DNA of 64,000 bases. It comes from Alcanivorax sp. (GTDB taxonomy: Bacteria; Pseudomonadota; Gammaproteobacteria; Pseudomonadales; Alcanivoracaceae). The notes below the pieces were generated by a model. The model was given only the letters and a program-made list of their open reading frames with translations, made no database searches and had not been told where the DNA came from. Within the stretch, counting starts at the first letter, position 1. Every line of letters starts with the position of its first letter. Below, in pieces: positions 1-8,072 of this stretch. The stretch covers positions 124,001 to 188,000 of the forward strand of contig NZ_NVWY01000001.1 in assembly GCF_002733835.1 (NCBI RefSeq). The letters are read 5' to 3'. A program made the position numbers and the translations under genes.

Positions 1-321
1 CACACTGAGCGGGCGGCGAGCATAGAAATCGTGGGTGCCCGCGGGCAGTTCCAGCCATTCATAGGCACCGGCCTTCAGGCCGAACAATTGGGAGGAATCC
101 ATGAAAAATACCGGCGCCTGGACTTCTTCGTAGCCCCAGCGGGTAATCGGACGGTAGATATAGACCATGGCATTACGTGGATCGAGCGTATCCATGGGGG
201 CAAAGGTTTTCCCCTTCGGCGCATCCAGGAACGCCCCGGGGGTGGAAGGAATCCCCATTCCCACTCCAGAACAACCCGAAATAACCCAAAGGCAAGCCGC
301 CAGCAGCACAGCCAATCGCAT
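1..321 (-). CDS. Putative lipoprotein with DUF2846-like domain (3' part outside window)
   Basis: This reading frame is open from the ATG at 319-321 through base 1, so only the first 107 codons are visible. The N-terminus is basic, then hydrophobic, then a lipobox-like Val-Ile-Ser-Gly-Cys, so the product is probably a lipid-anchored envelope protein. A stretch reading NAMVYIYRP followed by a Gly-rich beta-like segment and an LPAGTHDFYA motif resembles DUF2846 proteins, whose function is unknown. A GGAG Shine-Dalgarno sequence lies eight bases before the ATG. The start and lipobox are seen directly; the family assignment is from remembered motif shape and is moderately sure. Confidence 0.6.
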   Translation of the reverse strand, partial: MRLAVLLAACLWVISGCSGVGMGIPSTPGAFLDAPKGKTFAPMDTLDPRNAMVYIYRPITRWGYEEVQAPVFFMDSSQLFGLKAGAYEWLELPAGTHDFYARRPLSV

Positions 322-563
322 TATTATTCTCCAGCGTTGCCATATCCGGTGCTCCCGGATCGGCCCTGTTTATTATTGCGTGCAATATAAAAGCATTTTG
401 ATGGCCCAACTATGGCCGATTTACCCGCATTGCTCAAGCGCGAGAGGCCCGGCATGCCGGCTCTGGGGCCCGCCCCATACGGCGTGGCGGGCAAGCGCTC
501 AATTTACCGGCAACCGACCAGCGCCGCTCTCCCAGAGCCGGGGTTTTCTGTTAGGATTTCGCC

Positions 564-1064
564 ATGGCAGTAAATCGAATCCACACCCCCTGTATTGGCG
601 TCTGTTCCACCGTTTTCGGTGACACGGTTTGCCGTGGCTGTCGCCGTTTCAGCCACGAGGTGGTGCACTGGAATGGCTATACCAACGAGGAAAAGACCAT
701 CGTCTGGCGGCGCTTGAACCTGCTGCTGTGTCAGGTGGTGGACAACTACTTTGTGGTAGCGGACGCCGACCGCCTGGCCGCCGAGCTCGATTTCCAGAAC
801 CTGCGCTATCAGACCCAGCTGTCCCCCCAGGGCTGGGTACCAGAGTTGCTCAAGGCTGCGGGTTCCAAGATGATTCCCTACGACCACTTTGGTCTGCACG
901 CCCTCCCCCCCACCGAAGCCATGACCCCGCGCCAGCTGTACGACCAGATCAGCGCCGAATGCCACGCCCTGTCCCAGGCGCACTACGACCGTTCCTACGC
1001 CCGCCCGGTGACTCTGGTAGCAGAACTCACCGAGCACGCCGCCCGGGAGAAGGGGTTGATCTAG
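564..1064 (+). CDS. DUF1289 family protein
   Basis: The 166-residue product begins with the hallmark of DUF1289: a CIGVC motif followed about a dozen residues later by CRGC, giving a small four-Cys cluster that probably binds a metal. After the roughly 55-residue domain there is a longer C-terminal extension (about residues 60-166) with no motif I recognise. Many DUF1289 proteins are only 60-90 residues, so this is one of the long versions. The function of the family is not established. Its stop codon lies inside a tandem CTAGCTT repeat that begins at 1061. Confidence 0.75.
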   Translation: MAVNRIHTPCIGVCSTVFGDTVCRGCRRFSHEVVHWNGYTNEEKTIVWRRLNLLLCQVVDNYFVVADADRLAAELDFQNLRYQTQLSPQGWVPELLKAAGSKMIPYDHFGLHALPPTEAMTPRQLYDQISAECHALSQAHYDRSYARPVTLVAELTEHAAREKGLI

Positions 1065-1106
1065 CTTCTAGCTTCTAGCTTCTAGCTTCTAGCTTCTAGC
1101 TTCTAG
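1061..1106. repeat. Tandem 7-bp repeat (CTAGCTT, 6.6 copies)
   Basis: Six perfect copies of CTAGCTT plus a partial seventh run directly off the end of the DUF1289 gene and include its stop codon. The same word, in degenerate form and in reverse complement (CTAGAAG), recurs at about 1190 and 35560, so it belongs to a wider class of short-word arrays in this chromosome. The rest of the 1065-1314 gap holds no gene. Confidence 0.9.
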
Positions 1107-1278
1107 TACATGATCGCCAAGGCATTCGTTGGAGCAACAACGAAACGCAAAAAAGCGCCAACACCTGAAGGATCATTGTTTTAACTCGCCGCTAGAAGCT
1201 CGCCACTTGCTCCTGTCATTTGTCCCCATCTGACCGAAACAGCCCTTCACCAATACACCATTCACTGGCACAGTTGCG

Positions 1279-1290
1279 GAATGATCATTC
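1279..1290. promoter_or_regulatory. Candidate TetR operator palindrome
   Basis: A perfect 12-bp palindrome, GAATGATCATTC, followed by a further ATTCA half site, lies 25 bases before the start of the TetR gene. Position and symmetry fit an autoregulatory operator, as is usual in this family. Binding is inferred from position only. Confidence 0.55.
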
Positions 1291-1314
1291 ATTCACTTTC
1301 TGTGCGAGCTTGAT

Positions 1315-1923
1315 ATGGCCAACGCTTCCCCCACCAGCGCCCCTGCCAAAGAGTCCCGTAAGCGGGAACAGATTATCCGTGCGGCACTGAGCGTGTTTGC
1401 CAAGCACGGCCTGCACGGCACGCCGGTGCCCCCCATCGCCACGGAGGCCGAGGTGGGCGTCGGCACGCTATATCGCTACTTCGACAACAAAGAATCCCTG
1501 ATCAATGCGGTATTCCAGGACAGCAAACAGCGGCTGCAGGACCGTCTGCTCACGGATCTGGACTTGATGCATCCCTCCCGCGCCCTGTTCGACACCCTCT
1601 GGGCACGGCTCACCGCCTTTGCCCGGGATGAACCGGACGCCTTCCAGTTTCTGGAAATGCAGGATCACCACAGCTACCTCACCGAAGAAAGCCGCCGCCG
1701 CGAACAGGCCTTGCTCATCCCGCTGGGAATGATGGTGATCATAGGCCAGCGCACCGGCCTGCTCGGCAATCACATGAAACCCGACCTGGCCATCGCCCTG
1801 TTCTGGGGCGCCTTTGTTGGCATATTCAAAGCCGAACGGCTGGGCTACCTGACACTCAGCGATGATGACCTTAAACAGGCAAGAGACGCCTGCTGGCTCG
1901 CCATTGCCAATCACGATCACTAG
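1315..1923 (+). CDS. TetR/AcrR family transcriptional regulator
   Basis: The 202-residue protein has the N-terminal TetR helix-turn-helix (about residues 17-62): a helix ending in VFAKHG, then the recognition region VGVGTLYRYFDNKESL, which is nearly the family signature. The C-terminal two thirds is a helical ligand-binding domain that cannot be matched to a ligand. It is the first gene of a same-strand run with an SDR, a flavin monooxygenase and a patatin, with only 12 bases to the SDR start, so it probably controls this operon and itself through the palindrome at 1279-1290. A fatty-acid or hydrocarbon-derived inducer is a guess from the neighbours. Confidence 0.9.
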   Translation: MANASPTSAPAKESRKREQIIRAALSVFAKHGLHGTPVPPIATEAEVGVGTLYRYFDNKESLINAVFQDSKQRLQDRLLTDLDLMHPSRALFDTLWARLTAFARDEPDAFQFLEMQDHHSYLTEESRRREQALLIPLGMMVIIGQRTGLLGNHMKPDLAIALFWGAFVGIFKAERLGYLTLSDDDLKQARDACWLAIANHDH

Positions 1924-1935
1924 GAAACGATAGCC

Positions 1936-2709
1936 ATGACCCCAACCCATATCCTGATTACCGGCGGTGCCGGCGCTATTGGCGGCCAGCTTGCCGGCCA
2001 GTTTCGACAACACCACCCCGAGGCCCGCATCACCCTGGTCGATTTGAATGCAGAGGCACTGGCTGCAGCTGCCGAGCAACACGGAGCCCAGGCAGAAACC
2101 TGTGATCTGACAGATATCGACGCCCTGCCCGCCTGGTGGCAGTCGTTGGAGGACCGTCGCGGGCCGGTGGATGTGCTGGTCAACTGCGCCGGCATCATGG
2201 ACATCATCAGCATTACCGGCACCGGCTGGGAGAAGGGCAAGCGTCTGCTGGATATCAACTTCACCGCACCCATGCGGCTGATGGACCTGGCGCTGCCCGC
2301 CATGGTGGAGGCCCGTCACGGTTGCGTGATCAATGTGGCCAGCATGGCCGGGCGCGTACCGATTCGTGGCTGCAGTTATTACGGCGGCGCCAAGGCGGGA
2401 ATCGGCCTGGCATCGGAAATTGCCCGTCTGGATCTGAAGAAACAGGGCGTCAATGTGATCACCGTCTACCCAGGCCCGATCCAATCAGGACTGGAAAGCC
2501 ATGCCCGCAGCCAGGTGAAAAAAGGCCCGGTGTCCCGCTATATCCCCACCGGCAAGCCGGATGTACTGGCTGAGCGGATTTACAAGACCTTCCGCAAGAG
2601 CGGCGCCCGGGTGATCTACCCGGATATCTACAGCCTCGCCAAGCAAGTCGCCAACCTGAATCTGACCAACCGGGCGATGGATTTCTTCAGCCCGCAACCG
2701 AACCAGTAA
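1936..2709 (+). CDS. Short-chain dehydrogenase/reductase (SDR)
   Basis: A 257-residue classical SDR. The NAD(P)-binding glycine motif is TGGAGAIG at residues 9-16, the structural NCAG is at 83-86, the catalytic Ser is Ser136 (in NVASMAG), and the Tyr-x3-Lys pair is Tyr149/Lys153. The family oxidises alcohols or reduces carbonyls with NAD(P)(H). It sits between a TetR regulator and a flavin monooxygenase, 13 bases from the latter, so it plausibly makes or consumes the ketone/alcohol partner of the monooxygenase. The substrate cannot be read from the sequence. Confidence 0.88.
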   Translation: MTPTHILITGGAGAIGGQLAGQFRQHHPEARITLVDLNAEALAAAAEQHGAQAETCDLTDIDALPAWWQSLEDRRGPVDVLVNCAGIMDIISITGTGWEKGKRLLDINFTAPMRLMDLALPAMVEARHGCVINVASMAGRVPIRGCSYYGGAKAGIGLASEIARLDLKKQGVNVITVYPGPIQSGLESHARSQVKKGPVSRYIPTGKPDVLAERIYKTFRKSGARVIYPDIYSLAKQVANLNLTNRAMDFFSPQPNQ

Positions 2710-2722
2710 CCACGGACCGACC

Positions 2723-4207
2723 ATGACACAGCAAGCCAACACTCCGATTTATGACACCCTGATTGTCGGTGCCGGCATCAGCGGCATCGGCCTGGGCATT
2801 CGCCTCAAGGAAGCCGGGTTCGCGAACTTTGTGATTCTGGAAAAAGCCGCCGACCTGGGCGGCACCTGGCGAGACAATACCTACCCGGGCTGCGCCTGCG
2901 ATGTGCCCTCGGCATTGTATTCCTATTCCTTCGCACAGAAACCTGACTGGACCCGGGCCTTTGCCGGCCAGGCGGAAATTCTCGATTACGTCCGCGATAC
3001 CGCTGAGCGTTACGATATTCCTGCATCGATTCGTTTCAACCAGGCAGTAGAACGGGCGCAATGGCGCGAGAGCCAGAACCTGTGGGAAGTGCAAACCGCT
3101 GATCAGCTGTATCGGGCCCGCACCGTGGTGGCCTGTTCCGGCTATCTGCACGAACCGATTATTCCGGCAATTCCCGGCCTGGAAAACTTCGCGGGCAAGC
3201 TGTTTCATTCCTCGCGCTGGGACCACGAGCACGACCTGACCGGCGAGCGCGTGGCGGTGGTGGGCACCGGCGCCTCCGCCATTCAGTTCGTCCCGGAAAT
3301 ACAACCGAAAACCCAACACCTGACCTTGTTCCAGCGCACCCCGCAATGGGTGCTGCCCAAGCCGGATCACAGCATTCCCAAGATCGAAGAAAACTTCTTC
3401 CGCCTGCCGTTCACCCTGAGCGCCTGGCGCAAGATGCTCTACGGCGGTTTTGAAACCTTCGGCATCGGCTTTCGCCGCCCGGCCATCCTGCGGCAGATCC
3501 AGAAGCTGGGCCTGGCGCACCTGAAAGTGGCCATCAAGGACGCAACGCTGCGCGCCAAGCTCACCCCGGATTACACCCTTGGCTGCAAGCGCGTATTGAT
3601 GAGCAACAACTACTACCCGACCCTGAACCAGCCCAATGTGGATGTCTTTCACACCGGCCTGAAAGAAGTCCGTGGCAACACGCTGATCGGCCAGGATGGC
3701 AGCGAATGCGAGGTGGATACCGTGATTCTCGGCACCGGTTTTTTTGTCACCGAGCCGCCCATCGCCAACCATATTTTCAATGATGCCGGCGAGTCGCTCA
3801 GCCAGATGTGGGAAGACGGCATGCAGGCCTACCGGGGCACCACCATCAATGGCCTGCCCAATGCCTTCATGGTGCTCGGCCCCAATCTGGGCATCGGCCA
3901 CAACTCCGCCTTTATCGTTATCGAAGCGCAGATCAACTACATCGTCAGCACCCTGACCACCATGCGCGAACAGCAGCTGGGCCGCATTGAAGTGAAGGCC
4001 GAGGTGCAGCAGCAGTACAATCGCAAGGTCCAGAAAGACCTGCAGGGCACGGTCTGGAACACCGGCGGTTGCTCCAGTTACTACCTGGACAAGAACGGCT
4101 TGAACAGTGTCGGCTTCCCCTGGAGCACACTGGAAATGCAACGGTTGCTGAAAACCTTCGACGCGGACAACTACACCCTGACACCCGCTACCCAAAAGGT
4201 ATTCTGA
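2723..4207 (+). CDS. Flavin-dependent monooxygenase, Baeyer-Villiger type
   Basis: A 494-residue FAD/NADPH enzyme. The first Rossmann glycine motif is GAGISG at residues 16-21, the second, for NADPH, is GTGASA at 181-186, and between them lies FAGKLFHSSRWD (156-167), which matches the F-x-G-x3-H-x3-W-(P/D) fingerprint of type I Baeyer-Villiger monooxygenases. The GGTWRDNTYPGCACD region is typical of the cyclohexanone-monooxygenase-like group and differs from the GGTWDLFRYPG of AlmA alkane monooxygenases. Type I enzymes insert oxygen next to a ketone to give an ester. Here a following patatin hydrolase could cleave such an ester and an SDR could supply the ketone. The reaction is inferred. Confidence 0.88.
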   Translation: MTQQANTPIYDTLIVGAGISGIGLGIRLKEAGFANFVILEKAADLGGTWRDNTYPGCACDVPSALYSYSFAQKPDWTRAFAGQAEILDYVRDTAERYDIPASIRFNQAVERAQWRESQNLWEVQTADQLYRARTVVACSGYLHEPIIPAIPGLENFAGKLFHSSRWDHEHDLTGERVAVVGTGASAIQFVPEIQPKTQHLTLFQRTPQWVLPKPDHSIPKIEENFFRLPFTLSAWRKMLYGGFETFGIGFRRPAILRQIQKLGLAHLKVAIKDATLRAKLTPDYTLGCKRVLMSNNYYPTLNQPNVDVFHTGLKEVRGNTLIGQDGSECEVDTVILGTGFFVTEPPIANHIFNDAGESLSQMWEDGMQAYRGTTINGLPNAFMVLGPNLGIGHNSAFIVIEAQINYIVSTLTTMREQQLGRIEVKAEVQQQYNRKVQKDLQGTVWNTGGCSSYYLDKNGLNSVGFPWSTLEMQRLLKTFDADNYTLTPATQKVF

Positions 4208-4209
4208 TC

Positions 4210-5157
4210 ATGAGCAAAACGGCTTCTTCTTCCTCACCCCGCCGCGCCCTAGTCATCGGCTGTGGAGGCGTCGCCGGCGGCGCCTGGTCCATTGCCGCCC
4301 TCCATCAGCTGGAGCAGCAACTAAACTGGGACGCCCGCGATGCGGACATTCTGGTGGGGACTTCCGCCGGCGCCGTGCTCGCCACCCTGCTGGGCAGCGG
4401 CGTGTCCGTGGCCCAACTGCGCGACTGCCAGCAAGGCACCAGCGATCGCTGCCAATGGGACCACGACACCGATACCGGCGGCGCACTTCCGCCCTTGCCC
4501 GGGGCCCGGTTTACCGGCGCCAAACTGGCACTGAAAGGATTGCGCGGCGAGATTTCACCACTGACCGCGATCTGCGGGCTGCTGCCACGGGGGCAGTTCG
4601 ACATGACGCCCTTCCGTCAGCTGGTCAATACCGTCACCGTCGGCAAAGACTGGGTCAGCCATCCGGCCACCTGGATCATGGCGGTGGATACTGACAGCGG
4701 CAAACGGATTCCTTTCGGCAAGGGCGGCGCGCCCAGCGCCACCATTGCCGATGCGGTGTGCGCATCCTATGGGGTGCCGTTCTGGTGCCCGCCGGTCACC
4801 GTGGCCGACCGCACCTACATTGATGGCGGCGTCGCCTCCCCCACTTCCGCAGACCTGCTGGCCGACAGTGCAGTGGATGAAGTGATCGTGCTGGCCCCCA
4901 TGGCCTCACGCCAGCCGGACCAGCCCCGCTCCCCCCTGATGAAGATAGAACGGCGGGTACGCCGTTACATGACCGCAATCGTGGACCGGGAAGTCGCCTT
5001 GTTGGAAAAAAGCGGCAAACGCGTCATCCGCATCGAGCCCAATGCGCAGGATCTGACCGCGTTCGGTTACAACATGATGGACCCGAAACGACGCCGACAG
5101 GTCTACGACACCGCGCAAATCACCACCGCAGACACGGTGCGCATGGCTATTGGCTGA
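4210..5157 (+). CDS. Patatin-like phospholipase/esterase
   Basis: The ATG at 4210, two bases after the monooxygenase stop, gives a 315-residue protein; an in-frame upstream extension would run back into the monooxygenase gene and is not used. It shows the oxyanion-hole motif GCGGVAGG (17-24), the nucleophile elbow GTSAG (50-54, Ser52) and the catalytic DGG (205-207), so the Ser-Asp dyad of patatin hydrolases is complete. Patatins cleave acyl esters of membrane lipids or other hydrophobic esters. Tight spacing makes it the last gene of the TetR-SDR-monooxygenase operon. No signal peptide is evident, so it is probably cytoplasmic or membrane-peripheral. Confidence 0.88.
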   Translation: MSKTASSSSPRRALVIGCGGVAGGAWSIAALHQLEQQLNWDARDADILVGTSAGAVLATLLGSGVSVAQLRDCQQGTSDRCQWDHDTDTGGALPPLPGARFTGAKLALKGLRGEISPLTAICGLLPRGQFDMTPFRQLVNTVTVGKDWVSHPATWIMAVDTDSGKRIPFGKGGAPSATIADAVCASYGVPFWCPPVTVADRTYIDGGVASPTSADLLADSAVDEVIVLAPMASRQPDQPRSPLMKIERRVRRYMTAIVDREVALLEKSGKRVIRIEPNAQDLTAFGYNMMDPKRRRQVYDTAQITTADTVRMAIG

Positions 5158-5188
5158 TGGACTAACGAAAGCAGGCCGGGTCATCCCC

Positions 5189-5344
5189 AATGCTGTTCAC
5201 TTAAGAGAAGCAGCGCTGCGCCAACACCTTCGTCATGCGAGCATGACTTCCCACCAATCCCGAAGTTAGAGGGGGGGTTGTGGGAAACGATGTTTATAGC
5301 GCGAAAGCTTCAGGTCTGGCACAGAACCTTAAGTGAACGGTATT
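5189..5344. mobile_element. MITE-like element, family A, copy 1
   Basis: This 156-bp stretch is bounded by 17-bp imperfect inverted repeats, AATGCTGTTCACTTAAG on the left and CTTAAGTGAACGGTATT on the right. Inside there is an imperfect hairpin running from TTCGTCATGCGAGCATGA through CTTCCCAC to GTGGGAAACGATG and GCGCGAA. It codes for nothing. A near-identical copy in the opposite orientation lies at 17397-17550 and partial copies at 58995-59130 and 45022-45090. It fills most of the gap between the patatin gene and the next gene. Confidence 0.75.
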
Positions 5345-5420
5345 ACGGGAACACCCTGGCTTTGTTGCTTTCCCGGGCAAGCGCAGCCTTGCCATCGGGA
5401 CGGGAGTCGCAGCCAAACCG

Positions 5421-5672
5421 CTAAAGGGAATCGGCCGCCTGAGTCAGGGTTAGCTGGATATTTTTTAACGCCGAGCGAGCTTCGATTCCCTCAGAATGGG
5501 CAAAGAAGCCCAGCATCAGCGCGCCCGCGACCAACATCACCAACGCCAGCAGCATCAACTTTTCTTTTTCCAGCACGCGCCGTAGCGGCGAGCGAGGTGT
5601 CTCTTCGCGGCGATTGTGACTGTTATTGTGATCATGGCGGTCTTCTATCGTATCTCGCACCGTGCCTCCCAT
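5421..5672 (-). CDS. Small single-pass membrane protein, unknown
   Basis: The frame encodes about 83 residues from the ATG at 5670-5672 (a GTG at 5720 would add 16). It has a hydrophilic, Arg/Asn/His-rich N-terminus, one strongly hydrophobic segment (LMLLALVMLVAGALMLGFF, near residues 39-57), and a short C-terminal tail with a possible amphipathic helix. No family is recognised, and neither candidate start has a good ribosome-binding site. It lies just downstream of the Fur-family gene on the same strand, 87 bases away, so co-transcription is possible. Whether it is expressed is uncertain. Confidence 0.45.
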   Translation of the reverse strand: MGGTVRDTIEDRHDHNNSHNRREETPRSPLRRVLEKEKLMLLALVMLVAGALMLGFFAHSEGIEARSALKNIQLTLTQAADSL

Positions 5673-5759
5673 ACTGTCTATGTATGGTTGTACCCACCCA
5701 GCCGGGCAAGCACAAGACACGGGCAGACCGCTGGTCTGACAAGCGCCGCGCCCTGCCGG

Positions 5760-6260
5760 CTACGGCGTGATGCGGCGAACCCGGATCACCAGCTCCCGGC
5801 CAACGACCTCATAGCCGTGGGCCTGGGCAATCTGCTCCTGCCGCGCCTCGATGACCGGATCACGGAATTCAATCACCCGCTCCGTTTCCACGCACACCAT
5901 ATGATCATGGCGTTCACCGAATGACAGCTCGTACACACAGCGGCTCACCGCGCCCTGGGAAAACTGATGACGGGTGACCAGCCCCACCTGCTCCAGATTC
6001 AGCAACACCCGGTAAATGGTTGAGATACCGATTCTTTCCCCCGCCTGATACAGGCGGGCATAGATTTCTTCAGCGCCCAGATGGCGCTGCTCATCGTGGG
6101 CGGTTTTCAGGTGCTGTAGAATCCGCACCCGCGGCAACGTGGCTTTCAGCCCCGCCCCGGTCAACCATTGCTCATGACTCTTGGCCGCCCCGCCACGTTC
6201 TTTTCCCTCACTCACCTGAACGGTCAGCCCCGGGGCCTCATCCATGCCTTTATCTGCCAT
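5760..6260 (-). CDS. Fur family metal-responsive regulator
   Basis: I chose the ATG at 6260 because AAGGAG precedes it at six bases; the open frame continues upstream without support. The 166-residue product has the winged-helix core (LKATLPRVRILQHL, then GISTIYRVLLNLEQVGL) and a dimerisation domain with the RHDHMVCVETERVIEF metal-site region. As in Pseudomonas aeruginosa Fur, the second Cys of the classical CxxC is missing. It carries about 30 extra N-terminal residues compared with standard Fur. It is divergent to a FecI-FecR-TonB module, with a Fur-box-like site between. It could be the main Fur or a paralogue; the usual fur neighbours (omlA, recN) are absent here, which favours a paralogue. 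Confidence 0.85.
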   Translation of the reverse strand: MADKGMDEAPGLTVQVSEGKERGGAAKSHEQWLTGAGLKATLPRVRILQHLKTAHDEQRHLGAEEIYARLYQAGERIGISTIYRVLLNLEQVGLVTRHQFSQGAVSRCVYELSFGERHDHMVCVETERVIEFRDPVIEARQEQIAQAHGYEVVGRELVIRVRRITP

Positions 6261-6396
6261 CTTCAGCTCCTTCTGCATCGCGCATTTTTTCCTTGTCTCT
6301 ATAGAAGACGAATGACGCCCACCGATGGTGACATTTTTTCTCGGATAAAAACGCAAACCAGGGCAGGCGTCACACTATGCGTTTCATTCTCATTAT

Positions 6397-6415
6397 TGTA
6401 ATGATATCCATTCTC
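6397..6415. promoter_or_regulatory. Candidate Fur box
   Basis: TGTAATGATATCCATTCTC matches 14 of 19 positions of the classical Fur box GATAATGATAATCATTATC. It is in an AT-rich stretch of the 206-bp divergent region between the Fur-family gene and the fecI-like sigma gene, about 50 bases before the sigma factor start. This position would let an Fe-loaded Fur protein shut off the sigma factor, its anti-sigma factor and the receptor. Confidence 0.7.
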
Positions 6416-6466
6416 AAATAGTATTCAGCATTCATTCTTTACAGAACAACGCTGGGGGGCGGGATC

Positions 6467-6991
6467 ATGTCCGGGGTGACGCAGGAATCCCTGTCGGTGG
6501 ACACGCTGTATACCGACTACCACAGTTGGCTGCATGGCATATTGCAGCGGCGTCTCGGCAGCCGCGATGATGCCGCCGACCTGGCCCACGACGCCTTTAT
6601 TCGCCTGCTCAGCAAACCTCGCCACCTGCACCATCATACCGCCCGTGCCTACTTGAGCCGCATGGCCCGGGGGCTGTGCGTAGACCTGTGGCGGCGCCGG
6701 GAAATTGAGCAGGCCTGGCTGGATACCTTGCTCCACCTGCCCGAACCGGAAAGCCCGTCCGCAGAACAGCAAACCGCCGCACTGGAAGCCCTGGTGGAAG
6801 TCGACACCATGCTCCGCCGCTTACCTGAGGCGGTAGCTCATGCCTTTATCCAGTCCATGGTGCATGGCCTCACCGGCAAGGAAATCGCCACACAGCTGGG
6901 CGTATCCGAACGGACCGTGCGCAATTACCTCTCCAGAGCCATGCTTGCCTGCCTGCGCCTGCAGGCCCGACTGGAAGGCACCCAGCCATGA
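6467..6991 (+). CDS. FecI-like ECF RNA polymerase sigma factor
   Basis: The 174-residue protein has sigma region 2 (about residues 10-78, with the DDAADLAHDAFIRLL helix) and region 4 (about 112-165, with the TGKEIATQLGVSERTVRNYLSRAM helix-turn-helix). This compact ECF layout, with a downstream FecR gene overlapping by four bases and then a TonB receptor with a signalling domain, defines an iron-starvation sigma factor of the FecI class. It should activate the receptor gene when the receptor is occupied. The upstream Fur-like box suggests iron control. Confidence 0.93.
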   Translation: MSGVTQESLSVDTLYTDYHSWLHGILQRRLGSRDDAADLAHDAFIRLLSKPRHLHHHTARAYLSRMARGLCVDLWRRREIEQAWLDTLLHLPEPESPSAEQQTAALEALVEVDTMLRRLPEAVAHAFIQSMVHGLTGKEIATQLGVSERTVRNYLSRAMLACLRLQARLEGTQP

Positions 6992-7968
6992 ACGGCGCAG
7001 CACACATTGATCACCAGATTCTCAGTGACGCCGCCGACTGGTTTGCCCTGCTGCGCTCCGGGCAGGCCGGCGAAAGCGACCAGCTTCGCTGGCAGCAATG
7101 GCTCCGCCAGCACCCGGACCACCTGCGCGGCTGGCAAATGGTGGAGCACATTGAACAACAGTTCAGCACCGCCAGTGCCAACCACCCGGCGCATACCGAA
7201 GCCACCCTGAAACAGGCCCGCCACAACCGTATACAGCGCCGCAGCGTCATTACCGGCCTGGCCCTGGTCATCAGTACCGGCGGCCTGGGTTGGGTGAGTT
7301 GGCGACAGACGCCACTGCCCACCCTGGTGGCAGGCTGGAACGCACAGTATCGCACCGGCATGGGCGAAATCCGCGCCCTGGAACTGGCCGACGGCAGCCG
7401 CCTGTGGCTGAACACCAACAGCGCCATCAATACCGTACTGGACGGCCCCCAGCGACACATCCAGGTGATACAGGGCGAAGTGCTGATTGAAACCGGCAAG
7501 GCGGACCCGCGCCCACTGGTGGTGTTCACACCGCAAGGTCAGCTCCAGCCACTGGGCACCCGTTTCACGGTACGCCGGGAAACAGACACAACCTTCCTCG
7601 CGGTCTACGACGGCGCGGTGGAAATCACCAACCAGGCACGGCAGAAAATCGTACTGCACCCTCAGCAACAAACCCGTTTTTCCGCCAACGCCCTGCAACC
7701 GATTCAGCCCGCCGACCCCGCACGGGAAACCTGGCACAAGGGGATTCTGGCGGCAGACGATATCCGCCTGGGCGATCTGGTCGATGAACTCCGGCGCTAC
7801 CAACATGGCTACATCAATCTGTCCCCGGCGGCCGCCGACCTGCGCGTGTTCGGGGGCTTCCCGCTGACCGATCCACAGCAGGCTCTGGACATGCTCGCAT
7901 CCGCGCTGCCCATCCGGGTCACCCGGCCCCTGCCCGGCTGGACCAATATCGCCCCCGCCACCCCCTGA
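6988..7968 (+). CDS. FecR-like anti-sigma regulator
   Basis: The start ATG overlaps the sigma factor stop (ATGA), indicating translational coupling. The 326-residue protein has an N-terminal cytoplasmic domain with the AADWFALLRSG and WQQWLRQHPDHLRGWQ motifs of FecR/DUF4880, a single transmembrane helix near residues 85-105, and a periplasmic FecR domain (GEIRALELADGSRLWLNTNS, later GTRFTVRR). In this class the periplasmic part senses the receptor's N-terminal domain and passes the signal to the ECF sigma factor. Length and domain order are standard. Confidence 0.93.
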   Translation: MNGAAHIDHQILSDAADWFALLRSGQAGESDQLRWQQWLRQHPDHLRGWQMVEHIEQQFSTASANHPAHTEATLKQARHNRIQRRSVITGLALVISTGGLGWVSWRQTPLPTLVAGWNAQYRTGMGEIRALELADGSRLWLNTNSAINTVLDGPQRHIQVIQGEVLIETGKADPRPLVVFTPQGQLQPLGTRFTVRRETDTTFLAVYDGAVEITNQARQKIVLHPQQQTRFSANALQPIQPADPARETWHKGILAADDIRLGDLVDELRRYQHGYINLSPAAADLRVFGGFPLTDPQQALDMLASALPIRVTRPLPGWTNIAPATP

Positions 7969-8072
7969 GCAAAAAAACCGAAAAAACTTTTCCGCTTTCC
8001 TGGGCGCTATTCGATATGTCAGTAAGCCCCACCAAAAAGGGGCACCACAATCCTGACAACACTGGAGTGACC

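Noticed and set aside
2687..4195. Long minus-strand open frame (about 500 codons) opposite the flavin monooxygenase
   Set aside because: The + strand frame has complete FAD/NADPH and Baeyer-Villiger motifs; the antisense frame has no motif, and is a by-product of high GC and codon bias.
2723..4207. Assignment of the monooxygenase as AlmA (long-chain alkane hydroxylase)
   Set aside because: The sequence after the first Rossmann motif is GGTWRDNTYPGCACD, not the GGTWDLFRYPG type I remember for AlmA; the Baeyer-Villiger fingerprint is better supported.
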